The position numbers and the translations under genes are program-made. 64,000 nucleotides of DNA from Flavobacterium panici (GTDB taxonomy: Bacteria > Bacteroidota > Bacteroidia > Flavobacteriales > Flavobacteriaceae): positions 62,001 to 126,000 of the forward strand of contig NZ_CAIJDE010000040.1 of the NCBI RefSeq assembly GCF_903819335.1, written 5' to 3'. Of the stretch, positions 44,917-55,800 are shown one piece after another. Position 1 is the stretch's first letter; every line of letters starts with the position of its first letter. The notes below the pieces were generated by a model that was not told the DNA's origin, did no database searches, and saw only the letters and a list, made by a program, of their open reading frames with translations.

Positions 44917-45990
44917 ATGAGAAAGATTAAATACAAAAAAGGAAGAAAGCTCCAACACATTACTTTAGAATATACAGGCTCGCATAAAGAACAGGAAGCC
45001 GAAATGCAGCTTTTTGTTTATGATGATGCCGATGTTATTGAATATGAAAAGTTTACAGTTCTTGCTTTAAATTCCTGTTTTGATTATTCTAAAAATAACT
45101 GGCTGAATATTCATGGCCTAAATGACATCAATCTTATTAAAACAATTGGTGCACATTTTAAGCTGGATGATTTTTTACTTGCCGATATTTTAAATACTAC
45201 CAAAAGAACCAAGCTAGAGGAACAGCAAAATGTTTTATTCTTTAATATAAAATCACTTTTGCCTTCTGAATATTCAGATAGTATCAGCGTAGAACAAATT
45301 AGTTTTATTTTAAAATACGGAATTTTAATCTCATTTCAGGAAAAACGAAGTGATTTCTTTACACACATTCGCGAGCGTCTTCGTACACATGCAGGAATTG
45401 TAAGGACTAAAAAAGTAGATTATTTGCTGTATTTGCTTTTAGATGCCGTTATGGAAAACTTCTACATTACAATTGAAGATGAAGAAGAGAAGATCGAAGA
45501 ATTAATCAATTTGACTAAAAAAGGAGCTGATCCTGTAATTTTAGAAAAAATTGAGAACCACAGGGATAATTTTAATTTTTTAAAACGTTCAATAGTTCCG
45601 CTTCGGGATTCTTTATATTATCTAAAAACAATTAAAGATGACGATGAAAATAACGGTCTGATTCAGAAAGAAACGTTTAATTTCTTTATCAGACTTCATC
45701 AAAAAAGTTTAGAACTTTTGGAACAAATAGAATCAGATATGAGCGCGCTCGAAAGTGCCTCTAATTTTTATTTTTCGGAACAAAGCCGAAAAATGAATGA
45801 AATCATGAAAACTTTAACCATAATTTCAGCCATATTTATTCCGCTGACTTTTATTGTTGGAGTGTATGGAATGAACTTTGAAAACATGCCGGAACTCAAA
45901 ACAGAAAACGGCTACTTTGTAGTAATGGGCATCATGTTTTTGTTAGTGTTGGCATTAATCATTTATTTCAAGAAAAGACGTTGGTTTTAA
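44917..45990 (+). CDS. corA: CorA family magnesium/cobalt transporter
   Basis: A 357-residue protein with the CorA plan. A long cytoplasmic N-terminal domain (about 1-290, helical near its end) is followed by two C-terminal membrane helices (about 298-318 and 331-350). The selectivity motif YGMNFENMPE follows the first helix, and a basic KKRRWF end is present. It forms a pentameric channel for Mg2+ in the inner membrane. Monocistronic in appearance. Confidence 0.95.
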   Translation: MRKIKYKKGRKLQHITLEYTGSHKEQEAEMQLFVYDDADVIEYEKFTVLALNSCFDYSKNNWLNIHGLNDINLIKTIGAHFKLDDFLLADILNTTKRTKLEEQQNVLFFNIKSLLPSEYSDSISVEQISFILKYGILISFQEKRSDFFTHIRERLRTHAGIVRTKKVDYLLYLLLDAVMENFYITIEDEEEKIEELINLTKKGADPVILEKIENHRDNFNFLKRSIVPLRDSLYYLKTIKDDDENNGLIQKETFNFFIRLHQKSLELLEQIESDMSALESASNFYFSEQSRKMNEIMKTLTIISAIFIPLTFIVGVYGMNFENMPELKTENGYFVVMGIMFLLVLALIIYFKKRRWF

Positions 45991-46055
45991 TGTTTATTTC
46001 AATTTAGAAAAAAATGATTTTGTGTGGATTTAATATTAGAATAATATAAATAATT

Positions 46056-48149
46056 ATGAGTAAAGCGATATATATAGCCACAAGCGATCAAAACAGCGGG
46101 AAGTCGATAATTACACTCGGCTTAATGAGTATTTTGATTGGTAAAACGGCTAAAGTAGGTTATTTCAGGCCTATAATCGAAGATTTTGTGGATGGTGAAG
46201 TAGATAATCATATCGAAACAGTTTTGTCTTATTTTAACCTTGATATTCATTTTGAAGATGCGTATGCCATTACAAAAAGCAAACTGATCAAAAAGAAAAA
46301 CAAAGGTAAAATAGGAGAGGTTCTGGATTTGATTATCGAGAAATATAAAAAACTGGAAGAACGATTTGATTTTGTTTTGGTTGAAGGAACGAGTTTTACC
46401 GGTGAAGGAACTTCTATTGAATTAGATTTGAATGTTTTAATTGCAAAAAACCTCGGAATTCCAACCATAATTATTGGTTCAGGAATTGGTAAAACTTTAG
46501 AAGAACTGGTTGATAGTTTGTATCTGGTTTACGATTCTTTTAAAGTAAAAGAGGTTGAAGTTTTATCTGTTTTTGCCAATAAAGTACAGCCCGAAAATAT
46601 TGAATTAGTTACCAAAAGCCTGCAAAAAAGCCTTCCTCCAAATGTTTTAGTAAATACAATTCCGCTGGTTTCAAGTTTAAACAATCCTACCATGCAGGAA
46701 ATTGTAAATGAACTTAACGCAAAAGTGTTATTTGGAGAAAATTACCTGAATAATGAAATTGGCCATTTTAGTGTGGGAGCTATGCAATTGCATAACTATT
46801 TGGTTCATTTAAATAATAACGCGCTCGTAATTACGCCAGGAGATCGATCTGATATTATTCTGGGAGCTTTACAGGCAAATGAATCTGCAAATTACCCAAC
46901 TATTTCAGGAATCATTCTAACCGGAAATATTGTTCCGGAAGAAAGTATTTTAAAGCTTATAGAAGGACTTTCGGCCATTGTTCCAATTATTGCTGTTGAT
47001 GGCGGAACGTATCACATTACAAACAAAATAGGATCTATTAAATCTGAAATCTACGCTAACAATACACACAAGATTGAAACCTCGATAACTACATTTGAGA
47101 AATACGTTGATAACGACGCTTTATCCGAAAGATTAATCACTTTTGAAGCAGAAGGCATGACGCCAAAAATGTTTCAATACAACATGGTTAAAAGAGCCAG
47201 ACAGCATCGCAAACACATCGTTCTTCCGGAAGGAAATGATGACAGGATTATTATCGCAGCTTCAAGGCTTTTGGCAATGGATGTAGTTGATATTTCGATT
47301 ATTGGAGATAAAAAGCAGATTGAAAGCAAGGTTGCAGAATTAGGAATCACCCTTGATTTTTCAAAAGTAAATATTATAAATCCTAAAGAATCTGAACTTT
47401 ACGAAGATTACGCCAATACGTATTATGAGCTTAGAAAAGCTAAAAATGTAAGTATTACAATGGCAAGGGATTTAATGGAAGATGTTTCGTATTTCGGAAC
47501 GATGATGGTGTACAAAGGCCACGCAGACGGAATGGTTTCGGGAGCGGCACATACAACACAGCATACTATTTTACCGGCGCTTCAATTCATCAAAACAAAA
47601 CCAAATTCTTCTGTAGTTTCATCCGTATTTTTTATGTGTTTAGAAGACAGAGTTTCTGTTTTTGGAGATTGTGCCATTAATCCAAACCCAACTGCTGAAC
47701 AATTGGCAGAAATCGCCATTTCATCAGCAGAATCAAGTTCAGCTTTCGGAATTGAACCAAAGATTGCGATGCTTTCCTATTCTTCTGGAGCTTCAGGAAA
47801 AGGAGATGAAGTGGATAAAGTAAGAACGGCAACCGAAATCGTAAAACAAAAACGTCCAGATCTAAAAATAGAAGGGCCAATTCAATACGATGCTGCAGTC
47901 GATCGCGCGGTTGGAAAAAGCAAAATGCCGGATTCTGAAGTAGCAGGACAGGCGAGCGTACTTATTTTCCCTGATTTAAATACCGGAAATAATACCTATA
48001 AAGCCGTACAAAGAGAAACAGGAGCGTTGGCAATAGGTCCAATGTTACAAGGTTTAAATAAGCCCGTAAACGATTTAAGCCGTGGTTGTACAGTTGATGA
48101 TATTATCAATACGGTTGTAATTACGGCGATACAAGCGCAGGGATTATAA
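46056..48149 (+). CDS. pta: Phosphate acetyltransferase
   Basis: The 697-residue protein has the long Pta form. An N-terminal P-loop/BioD-like domain (SDQNSGKS near 10-17) is followed by a DRTGG-type regulatory domain (about 215-330) and the C-terminal catalytic domain (about 365-690). The catalytic domain contains KHIVLPEGNDDRI, GMVSGAAHTTQHT and the typical PDLNTGNNTYKAVQR. It interconverts acetyl-CoA and acetyl phosphate. ackA follows after a 405-bp repeat-filled gap, completing the acetate pathway. Confidence 0.97.
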   Translation: MSKAIYIATSDQNSGKSIITLGLMSILIGKTAKVGYFRPIIEDFVDGEVDNHIETVLSYFNLDIHFEDAYAITKSKLIKKKNKGKIGEVLDLIIEKYKKLEERFDFVLVEGTSFTGEGTSIELDLNVLIAKNLGIPTIIIGSGIGKTLEELVDSLYLVYDSFKVKEVEVLSVFANKVQPENIELVTKSLQKSLPPNVLVNTIPLVSSLNNPTMQEIVNELNAKVLFGENYLNNEIGHFSVGAMQLHNYLVHLNNNALVITPGDRSDIILGALQANESANYPTISGIILTGNIVPEESILKLIEGLSAIVPIIAVDGGTYHITNKIGSIKSEIYANNTHKIETSITTFEKYVDNDALSERLITFEAEGMTPKMFQYNMVKRARQHRKHIVLPEGNDDRIIIAASRLLAMDVVDISIIGDKKQIESKVAELGITLDFSKVNIINPKESELYEDYANTYYELRKAKNVSITMARDLMEDVSYFGTMMVYKGHADGMVSGAAHTTQHTILPALQFIKTKPNSSVVSSVFFMCLEDRVSVFGDCAINPNPTAEQLAEIAISSAESSSAFGIEPKIAMLSYSSGASGKGDEVDKVRTATEIVKQKRPDLKIEGPIQYDAAVDRAVGKSKMPDSEVAGQASVLIFPDLNTGNNTYKAVQRETGALAIGPMLQGLNKPVNDLSRGCTVDDIINTVVITAIQAQGL

Positions 48150-48180
48150 TCAATTAAAAATTTGGAATTAAAAATTAAAA

Positions 48181-48319
48181 AATAGAACGCGGATGAGACT
48201 GATTCGCTACCGCGAAAACGCAGATTTATACGGATTTTATTTTTGATAGAATAAAAAATCCGTTTTAATCCGCGTCTTTACGGAGTAAATCAGAATCATC
48301 CGCTTGCTAATCTCAACAA
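48181..48319. repeat. Tandem repeat unit 1 between pta and ackA
   Basis: A 139-bp unit starting AATAGAACGCGGATGAGACT and ending near ATCTCAACAA. It contains inverted segments, such as GCGGATG with CATCCGC and CGGATTTT with AAAATCCG, so the unit can fold into a long hairpin. The sequence type (CTTTACGGAGTAAATC, CCGCTTGCTAATCTC) is a flavobacterial intergenic repeat. A second copy starts at 48340. Confidence 0.8.
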
Positions 48320-48339
48320 CAAGAAATAAAAAATAAAAA

Positions 48340-48478
48340 AATAGAACGCAGATGAGACTGATTCGCTACCGCGAAAACGCAGATTTACACGGATTTTATT
48401 TTTGATCGAATAAAAATCTGTTTTAATCCGCGTCTTTACGAAGTAAATCAGCGTTATCCGCGTGCTAATCTCGACAAT
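48340..48478. repeat. Tandem repeat unit 2 between pta and ackA
   Basis: Second 139-bp copy with about a dozen substitutions and small length changes relative to the first, period 159 bp. It is followed at about 48517-48545 by ACTTAGTGACTTAGCGCC, another common flavobacterial intergenic repeat, which runs up to the ackA leader. Confidence 0.8.
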
Positions 48479-48554
48479 AAAAAAGTAAAAATTTCTGTCT
48501 TCAGAATTAAAATAAACTTAGTGACTTAGCGCCTTTGTGGCAAAAACATAAAAA

Positions 48555-49739
48555 ATGAAAATACTAATTATAAACTCAGGAAGTTCATCAATAAAATATC
48601 AATTAATGGTTATGCCGGAAAACGAAGTAATTTGTACCGGAATGATCGATAGAATTGGTTTAGAAACATCAAATATTACGTTTAAAACAGCTTCAAATTC
48701 TTATGAAGAAATACTGCCTGTTCAAACCCATAAAATTGGTTTGCAAAAGGTAGCAGATATGCTTTTAGATGCTGAAAAAGGAGTTATAAAAACAACTTCA
48801 GAAATTGCAGCTGTTGGTCACAGAGTAGTGCATGGTGGAAGTTATTTCTCCAATACAACCATAATTACCGAAGAAGTTAAAGAGAAAATAAAAGAGCTCT
48901 CAGAGCTGGCTCCGCTTCATAATCCAGCCCATTTAGTAGGTATAAATGTAGCCGAAGAAATTTTTTCCGGAGCAAAACAAGTTGCGGTTTTTGATACCGC
49001 TTTCCATCAGACGATTCCGGTTGAAGCTTATAAATATGCTATTCCAAATTTCCTTTTAACAGAACATAAAGTTCGTGTTTACGGTTTTCATGGAACAAGC
49101 CATAAATATGTTTCAGAAAAGGCTATTGGTTATTTAGAAAAAGGTTCGAGAATAATTACAATCCATTTAGGAAACGGCTGCAGTATGACAGCTGTAAAAG
49201 ATGGAAAAAGTATCGATACAACAATGGGATTTTCTCCGGCAAATGGCTTGGTTATGGGGACCCGCGCCGGCGACATAGATCAATCGGTTATTTTTTATAT
49301 GGTTAAAAATTTAGGTTATACACCAGATGAAGTAAATTCTATTTTGCTGAAACAAAGCGGAATGCTTGGTTTAACAGGCTATAGCGACCTTCGCGATATC
49401 GAAGCAAAAGCCGAAGAAGGAAATAAAGATTGTCAATTGGCTTTATTAATGAATGCCTACAGAATTAGAAAAACTATAGGTTCATATACCGCCGCATTAA
49501 ACGGATTAGACGCTATCATTTTTACGGCAGGAATCGGTGAGAATTCTTCATACATGCGTAAATTGATTTGTACTGATATGGATTATTTTGGAATTGAAAT
49601 TGATCCCGAAAAAAATCAAATTAGTTCAAAAGAAATAAGAGAAATTAGTACATCAAATTCAAAAACTAAAGTTTTAGTTGTTCCAACTGATGAAGAATAC
49701 GAAATCGCAAATCAGGTTTATCAGTTATTAGAAAATTAG
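48555..49739 (+). CDS. ackA: Acetate kinase
   Basis: The 394-residue protein has the acetate kinase signatures: ILIINSGSSSIKYQ at the start, GHRVVHGG (about 92-99), the catalytic FDTAFHQTIP (about 143-152), HGTSHKYV, HLGNGCSMTAVKDGKSIDTTMG and FTAGIGENS near 322. It converts acetyl phosphate and ADP to acetate and ATP in the cytoplasm. It follows pta in the usual order and is closed by a strong terminator. Confidence 0.98.
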   Translation: MKILIINSGSSSIKYQLMVMPENEVICTGMIDRIGLETSNITFKTASNSYEEILPVQTHKIGLQKVADMLLDAEKGVIKTTSEIAAVGHRVVHGGSYFSNTTIITEEVKEKIKELSELAPLHNPAHLVGINVAEEIFSGAKQVAVFDTAFHQTIPVEAYKYAIPNFLLTEHKVRVYGFHGTSHKYVSEKAIGYLEKGSRIITIHLGNGCSMTAVKDGKSIDTTMGFSPANGLVMGTRAGDIDQSVIFYMVKNLGYTPDEVNSILLKQSGMLGLTGYSDLRDIEAKAEEGNKDCQLALLMNAYRIRKTIGSYTAALNGLDAIIFTAGIGENSSYMRKLICTDMDYFGIEIDPEKNQISSKEIREISTSNSKTKVLVVPTDEEYEIANQVYQLLEN

Positions 49740-49761
49740 AAAAATAAATTTAAATATAAAG

Positions 49762-49789
49762 AAAGCTTCTCGATCGAGAAGCTTTTTTT
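49762..49789 (+). terminator. Intrinsic terminator of ackA
   Basis: AAAGCTTCTCG (49762-49772) and CGAGAAGCTTT (49775-49785) form a perfect stem followed by seven Ts. Confidence 0.92.
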
Positions 49790-49814
49790 GATCCAAAAAA
49801 TCAATATTTGTCAG

Positions 49815-49822
49815 TATCTTTG
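49815..49822 (+). promoter_or_regulatory. -7 box of the PUL regulator gene
   Basis: TATCTTTG is a perfect TAnnTTTG match. A TTG at 49788-49790 lies 24 bp upstream, slightly longer than the usual -33 spacing. It places transcription start near 49829, so translation cannot begin at the upstream TTG at 49808 and the start at 49841 is favoured. Confidence 0.6.
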
Positions 49823-49840
49823 AATTTAAAACCGAATATC

Positions 49841-52585
49841 TTGAAATCGATACTTTTAAAATCAATTTTCTTGTTTTTCGCTGCTTTTCAAATTCAAGCA
49901 CAAGAACTTCTTCCTTTCGTAGAAAATTATAATAAATCAGATTATCAGGGCGACAATCAAATCTGGAATGTTGCTCAGGGTAAAGATAAAGCCATGTATT
50001 TTGCCAATAACCATTATTTATTGCGTTATGACGGCGTTATCTGGGAAAAATATGCTCTGCCAAACAAAACTATTATTCGCTCAATTTTAATTGAAGGAGA
50101 CCGAATTTATTCGGGTTCATACAAGGAATTTGGATATTGGTACAGAGAAAATGGTAAAATGCGTTATGTTTCTATTACCAAAAATCTCCGCTTATTTGCT
50201 GAAAAAGACAATGAAGAAATCTGGAAAATTTTCAGGTTTAATGGTTCGTTGTATTTTCAGTCTTTCAATGATGTTTTTATTTACGATGGAAAACACATTA
50301 AAAAAATTAAATTTCCTTTTTTAATTTCTTACTGTTTTGTTGTTGATCAAGATCTATATGTCGCTTCGGTAGAAAAAGGACTTTTTAAAATGAAAGGTTC
50401 CAAAATTGCAAACCCGAAAGGCTGGGACATTTTAAAAAACACGGTTGTTCATGCCATAGAAAAAGATAAAAACAAAACTTATATTTTTACACAAAAAAAA
50501 GGAATTTTCATTGTTGAAAATGGAGGTTTAAAAACTTGGAATAATCCATTAAATGAGACTTTAAAATCTAACGGAATTAATGTAGCCAAATTTATTAAAA
50601 ACAATAAACTTGTTATTGGTACAGGAAATAAAGGAGTTTTTATTTACGATTTCAGCAATAATACTTTTAAAAATATTGATCGAAATAATGTTTTGATGAA
50701 TAATTCGGTTTTAAGTATTGGTTTTGATAAAGAAGAAGATTTATGGCTGGGTCTTGATAACGGACTTGCACATGTTGAGGTTAATTCTCCTATTTCATTC
50801 TTTTATGATAATTCCGGAATTCTGGGATCTGTATATTCAGTTGCGACAATTGATAAAGGTTATCTAATAGCTTCAAATCACGGAATTTTTGAATTTGATT
50901 CGGGTAATTTTAAAATGCTCCCAAACACGCAAGGACAAGGTTGGAATATTACTAAAATTGGCAGTAAATATGTTATAGGTCATAATGACGGAACTTTTTG
51001 TTATGAAAACGGAGCTTTAGCAAAAATAAATAATGTTAGCGGAGGCTGGAACTTATCAAAAAGTACTATTAACGATACTTACTTTCAGTCTACTTACAGC
51101 GGAGTTTTAGTTTATGATGATGCGTCAAAACTATCTCAGAATATAAGGATAAATGATCTTTCGAAACCCATTAAATATGTAGCCCAAAATAAAAAAAATG
51201 AAATTTGGGCAGCTGATAATTACCGCGGATTATATAGAGTTTTTCTCGATGATAACTTTAAAACTATAAAGGTTGAAAATATCACGCAGCAAAGTAAAAT
51301 CAAAAATGATTTTGGTGTTAAGATTTTTGAATTTAGAAACGAAATACTTTTTCTAATCAATAACGTTTGGTATACGTTTAATTCTATTTCGAATAAATTA
51401 GAAGAAAATGAATTGTTCAATACCAATTTCAAAAACATCTCTGACGTTGTAGCAATCGATAAGGATCATTTTATAGTGCTTCAGGACGGAATTCTATATC
51501 ACATTTATTCGCACGACAATAAATTTATCTGGAATATTATTCAGGAGAAATATTATAAAGGAAAATTGATTAACGAAAACCTGAGAATTTTTAGAAGTCA
51601 GAATCATTATTTACTCAATCTTGATGATGGTTTTATTTCACTTCAGTTAGGATATCAAAATGAACAAAACAAAGGCGTTAAAGTTGAAGCTTACAATGAT
51701 AATGAACTACTGGAGAATGACGGAAAAATAAAACACAATACAGAACTCCGAATAAATGTTATTTCCGGAATTTACGGTGCAAGCAAACCCAATTTATTTT
51801 ATCAGATAAATAAAGGCAAAAATTATATTCCAATTTCAAATGGGGCAATAGTTTTAAATAACTTAAGCACCGGTTCGCATTCCATTGTAATTTTTAAACA
51901 TGACGGAGCCAATTATGATAAAGTTTCCAGTTTTGATTTTAAAGTTGCTCAGCCTTGGTATTTCTCTTTTTGGATGATTCTTCTTTATCTGTTATTAATA
52001 GGGGCAGTATTGTTTTTCTATTATAAATGGAATAAACTTCGTTATACGCAAAAATTAAAATTACAGGCCGAAGAATTAAAACACCAGCGTGAAATTCTGG
52101 AAATGGAATTAAAAAAAGAAAACGAATTAAATATTCAGGAATACGAAAAACATATTTTAGAGCTGGAACTTCAGACAAAATCTTCTGAGGTTGCGGGGAA
52201 ATCACTTTCGATTGCTAAGCAAAGCGAAATGATTGAAAATATCCAAAGCATTTTAGATTCTGAAAAAGATTTCAATAAACTTAAAAGCGAAATTAAAAAA
52301 GCCATCAAGATAAATGAAGTTAATAAACACGAATGGGAAATATTTGAAACCAATTTAAATCAAATCCATAATGAGTTTATTATAAACCTTTCTAAAAAAT
52401 ATCCTCATTTAACTCCAAAGGATATAAAACTGTGTGTTTACCTTAAAATGAACCTTTCTTCGAAGGAAATTGCGCCTATGATGAACATCTCTTTTAGAGG
52501 TGTAGAACTACACAGATATCGACTCAGAAAGAAATTAAATCTGACTCAGGACGAAAACCTGTCTAAGTTTTTATTAACTCTGTAA
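49841..52585 (+). CDS. Propeller-sensor regulator with LuxR-type HTH (TTG start), PUL regulator
   Basis: A 914-residue membrane-spanning regulator. From the TTG at 49841 it gives a clean signal peptide (KSILLKSIFLFFAAFQIQAQ), then a two-component-regulator-type propeller (about 25-610, repeats such as NNSVLSIGFDKEEDLWLGLDNGLA), a Y_Y_Y-like domain (about 625-705), one membrane helix (about 712-732), a coiled coil (about 740-800) and a C-terminal HTH (about 850-910, LTPKDIKLCVYLKMNLSSKEIAPMM). It resembles the sensory half of hybrid PUL regulators, but the kinase is replaced by a direct DNA-binding end. It lies just upstream of susC and probably controls it. Confidence 0.85.
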   Translation: MKSILLKSIFLFFAAFQIQAQELLPFVENYNKSDYQGDNQIWNVAQGKDKAMYFANNHYLLRYDGVIWEKYALPNKTIIRSILIEGDRIYSGSYKEFGYWYRENGKMRYVSITKNLRLFAEKDNEEIWKIFRFNGSLYFQSFNDVFIYDGKHIKKIKFPFLISYCFVVDQDLYVASVEKGLFKMKGSKIANPKGWDILKNTVVHAIEKDKNKTYIFTQKKGIFIVENGGLKTWNNPLNETLKSNGINVAKFIKNNKLVIGTGNKGVFIYDFSNNTFKNIDRNNVLMNNSVLSIGFDKEEDLWLGLDNGLAHVEVNSPISFFYDNSGILGSVYSVATIDKGYLIASNHGIFEFDSGNFKMLPNTQGQGWNITKIGSKYVIGHNDGTFCYENGALAKINNVSGGWNLSKSTINDTYFQSTYSGVLVYDDASKLSQNIRINDLSKPIKYVAQNKKNEIWAADNYRGLYRVFLDDNFKTIKVENITQQSKIKNDFGVKIFEFRNEILFLINNVWYTFNSISNKLEENELFNTNFKNISDVVAIDKDHFIVLQDGILYHIYSHDNKFIWNIIQEKYYKGKLINENLRIFRSQNHYLLNLDDGFISLQLGYQNEQNKGVKVEAYNDNELLENDGKIKHNTELRINVISGIYGASKPNLFYQINKGKNYIPISNGAIVLNNLSTGSHSIVIFKHDGANYDKVSSFDFKVAQPWYFSFWMILLYLLLIGAVLFFYYKWNKLRYTQKLKLQAEELKHQREILEMELKKENELNIQEYEKHILELELQTKSSEVAGKSLSIAKQSEMIENIQSILDSEKDFNKLKSEIKKAIKINEVNKHEWEIFETNLNQIHNEFIINLSKKYPHLTPKDIKLCVYLKMNLSSKEIAPMMNISFRGVELHRYRLRKKLNLTQDENLSKFLLTL

Positions 52586-52620
52586 GATTTGAGTTTGTTT
52601 TTTACAGAATTTATATTTTT

Positions 52621-52774
52621 CTACATCAAAATTTACATAATTACAACACATCATTACTACATCATAAGGTTATGTTAATGAAATTAATTTAACATTTATG
52701 ATGCTGATAATCATTAGGATACACTTGCGTTTTAACACAATGATGTAGCTATGCTGTAGTGGTATTTGATGTAC
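52621..52774. promoter_or_regulatory. Cluster of CTACATCA/TGATGTA motifs before susC
   Basis: CTACATCA occurs at 52621-52628 and 52657-52664. Its reverse form occurs at 52741-52748 (TGATGTAG) and 52767-52774 (TGATGTAC). Two forward and two inverted copies in 154 bp just upstream of the susC start look like operator sites. TTAATTTG at 52792-52799 is a near-consensus -7 box. The adjacent LuxR-type regulator is the obvious candidate binder. Confidence 0.45.
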
Positions 52775-52829
52775 TACAACGTTGTAATTGCTTAATTTGG
52801 CTCTACTAACTTAAACGAATACAAACTGT

Positions 52830-55800
52830 ATGAAAAATTTTATTTTTAGCTTATTTGTGCTCTTATTATTGCCAGTCTATATGTCTGGACAAGCACAAGC
52901 AATTAAAGGGAAAGTAGTTGACAGCAGCGGAATGGGAATTCCCGGAGCGGTTATCGCTTCATCTGATGCCAGAGCAACTGCTGATGCAGATTTCGACGGA
53001 AACTTTACCATCAATGCTAAACCTGGAGACATTTTAAAAGTCTCTATGTTAGGTTTTGATCCAGTTTCTGTACCGGCAACTACCGCACCAATGACAATTA
53101 CTTTAAAAGAATCAGCTGACACTGCTTTAAAAGAAGTTGTTGTAATTGGATACGGTACTAGAAAAAAGATTGATAATACTTCAGCAGTAAGTTCAATCAA
53201 ATCTGAGGAAATTACTAAAATGAAGGTTCTTAATGCTTCGCAAGCTATTCAGGGTAAAGCTGCGGGGGTACAAGTAGCAACTTCGGATGCTCCAGGAAGT
53301 AAACCTTCTGTTATTATTAGAGGTGTAGGTACAGCATTAGGAGGAAGAAATCCTTTATACGTTGTTGACGGTATGCCTACTGATAACATCAACAATATCA
53401 ATACAAATGATATTACCTCTTATGAGATTTTGAAAGATGCTTCTGCCCTTGCAATTTATGGAACAAGAGGGGCAAATGGAGTAATTATGATTACAACTAA
53501 AGCTGGTAAAGGAAAACTTGTTGTTGATGTTGACAGCTATACGGGATTCAGAACACCTTTAAAGAAGGTAAAAATGGCCAATAGTGATCAATATATTCAA
53601 TATAGTAATGCCGCTTTTTCTGCTCAATATCCAAGCGGAAGATTTTCTACAAATCAGCCATATAATACGAATTGGTTTGATGAGATAACAAGAACAGGTA
53701 CTTATTCTCAAAATAATATCTCACTTTCTGGATCTTCAGAAAATATCAAATATTTTTTAAGTGCTGGTAATTACGAAGAAAAAGGTATTTTGAATGGAAC
53801 TGATTATGGGCGTACTACATTTAGAAGTAATAATGAGTTCAAAATTTCAGAAAAACTTAGATTAACGCAAAACTTTAGTGTAAGTTCTATAAAAAATACA
53901 CCTAAGCCTTTAAGTGCTTTTACTTCTGCTTACAGACAATCTCCACTTGTGCCTGTACGTTTCCCAAGTGGAAAATATGGTGTTCCGTTTGAAAATAACG
54001 GAGTTATATCTGAAAGTGGTGATTCATTTAATTCAGTTGGAAATCCAGTAGTTGCTTTAGATTATAATAATGAGCAACAACAAACTGTGATTTTACAGGG
54101 TGGATTAAAATTAGATTGGGATATTCTTAAATCGTTAAAGTTTACATCACAGTTTAATGGAGAATATTATACTTACAAACAGTATAATTATGTTGATAAT
54201 TTAGCTTTATGGCTAGCAGCAGACCCTACAAGAGTTGAATCAGCTTATGATTCAAACACTTTGAATAAAAATACATTGACAAGAAATAGAGATCAATATT
54301 TCAATTGGAATTTATCAAACTACTTAACTTATAACAAAGTATTTGGTGAAATTCATGATATTGAAGTTACTGCGGGTATTGAAGCTAACGTAATTGGCAC
54401 AAGAGAAAAATTATCTATTGATAGAAAAAATGTAGATGCAAATTCTAATTATTGGTCATTAGGCGGTGTGCCGTATGCAGCTAATGTAACAGGGTATAAA
54501 GATGAGGCTATCAACGAAAGAAGATTAGCTTCTTATTTTGGACGTTTCCAATATAAATTAATGGATAGATATTTACTTACAGGTACTTTAAGACGTGACG
54601 GATCATCACAATTTTCAGAAGCTAATCGTTGGGGGACATTTCCATCAGTTGGTTTAGGATGGATTGTAACTAAAGAAAGTTTCTTGTCAGACATAAAAGG
54701 GTTGGATTTATTAAAGTTGAGAGGTTCTTGGGGTAAATTAGGAAATCAGGATGTACCATTGAACGTTCAGTCATTTACTTCTGGAGTTGATTATAACGGA
54801 GGTACAGGTGTTACTATTAATTCACAAATTGACCCAAATTTAGGATGGGAAATTGTAGAAGAAACATCTTTAGGTTTTGATATTGAACTTTTTCAAAATA
54901 GATTAAAAGGAACTTTTGATGTTTATGATAAAAATACAACTAATGCAATCTTAAATGTTTTACCATATTCACCTTCAGGAATTACAAAAGAGTCTCCAAC
55001 TCATGTGGGTGAAGTATCTAATAAAGGTATTGAGGTTTCGCTGCGTTGGGATGACAAGATAAATGATAATTTAAGTTATTGGATAGGAGGAAATTATTCT
55101 CATAATAAAAATGAACTATCTAGACTTAAAGATGTTCAAATTGCACCGACTAACGGAGGTTCATTAGGAAATGGTCAGGTTACAAAAGTACTTGATAATA
55201 CATCAGTGGGAAGACCACTTGGAAGTTTCTACATTTATGAATATGCAGGTGTAGATCCGGCAAATGGACAAATGCTTTATTATAATGCAAACGGAGACAA
55301 AGTAGCTCAGGGTGCATTAGACCAAAATCGTGATAGAAAATACGTAGGTACAGTTTTACCAAGTTCTAATTACGGAATCACATTAGGGTTAAACTATAAA
55401 AGAATTGATTTCTCTGTAGATGGTTATGGTACTGCGGGAGCTAAAGTTTACAATGGTAAAAAATCGCAGCGTTTTTATGGAGAAAACGTAGAAGCATCTC
55501 TTGTTAATGATTATTGGACTCCAACAAATACTAATGCTTCAAACCCTGCACCATTTAACCAAGTTCCAGTTGCATCAACTTATTACTTAGAATCTGCGGA
55601 TTATTTTAGAATCAATAATATTACATTAGGATACAAACTGCCTCTTAACGAAGATGGATTTATTAACTATTGCAGAATTTACGTAAACGCAATGAATCCG
55701 TTTATTAGCCAAAAATTCTCAGGTTTTTCTCCTGAAGTTGTAGGAGACGGTGAGGTGATTAAAGGAACTCAAGGAATTGAGTTGGATGCATATCCGGCAT

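Noticed and set aside
48181..48478. CRISPR-like repeat
   Set aside because: Only two long copies, each foldable and diverged, with a 20-bp gap; this is a tandem intergenic repeat, not a repeat-spacer array.
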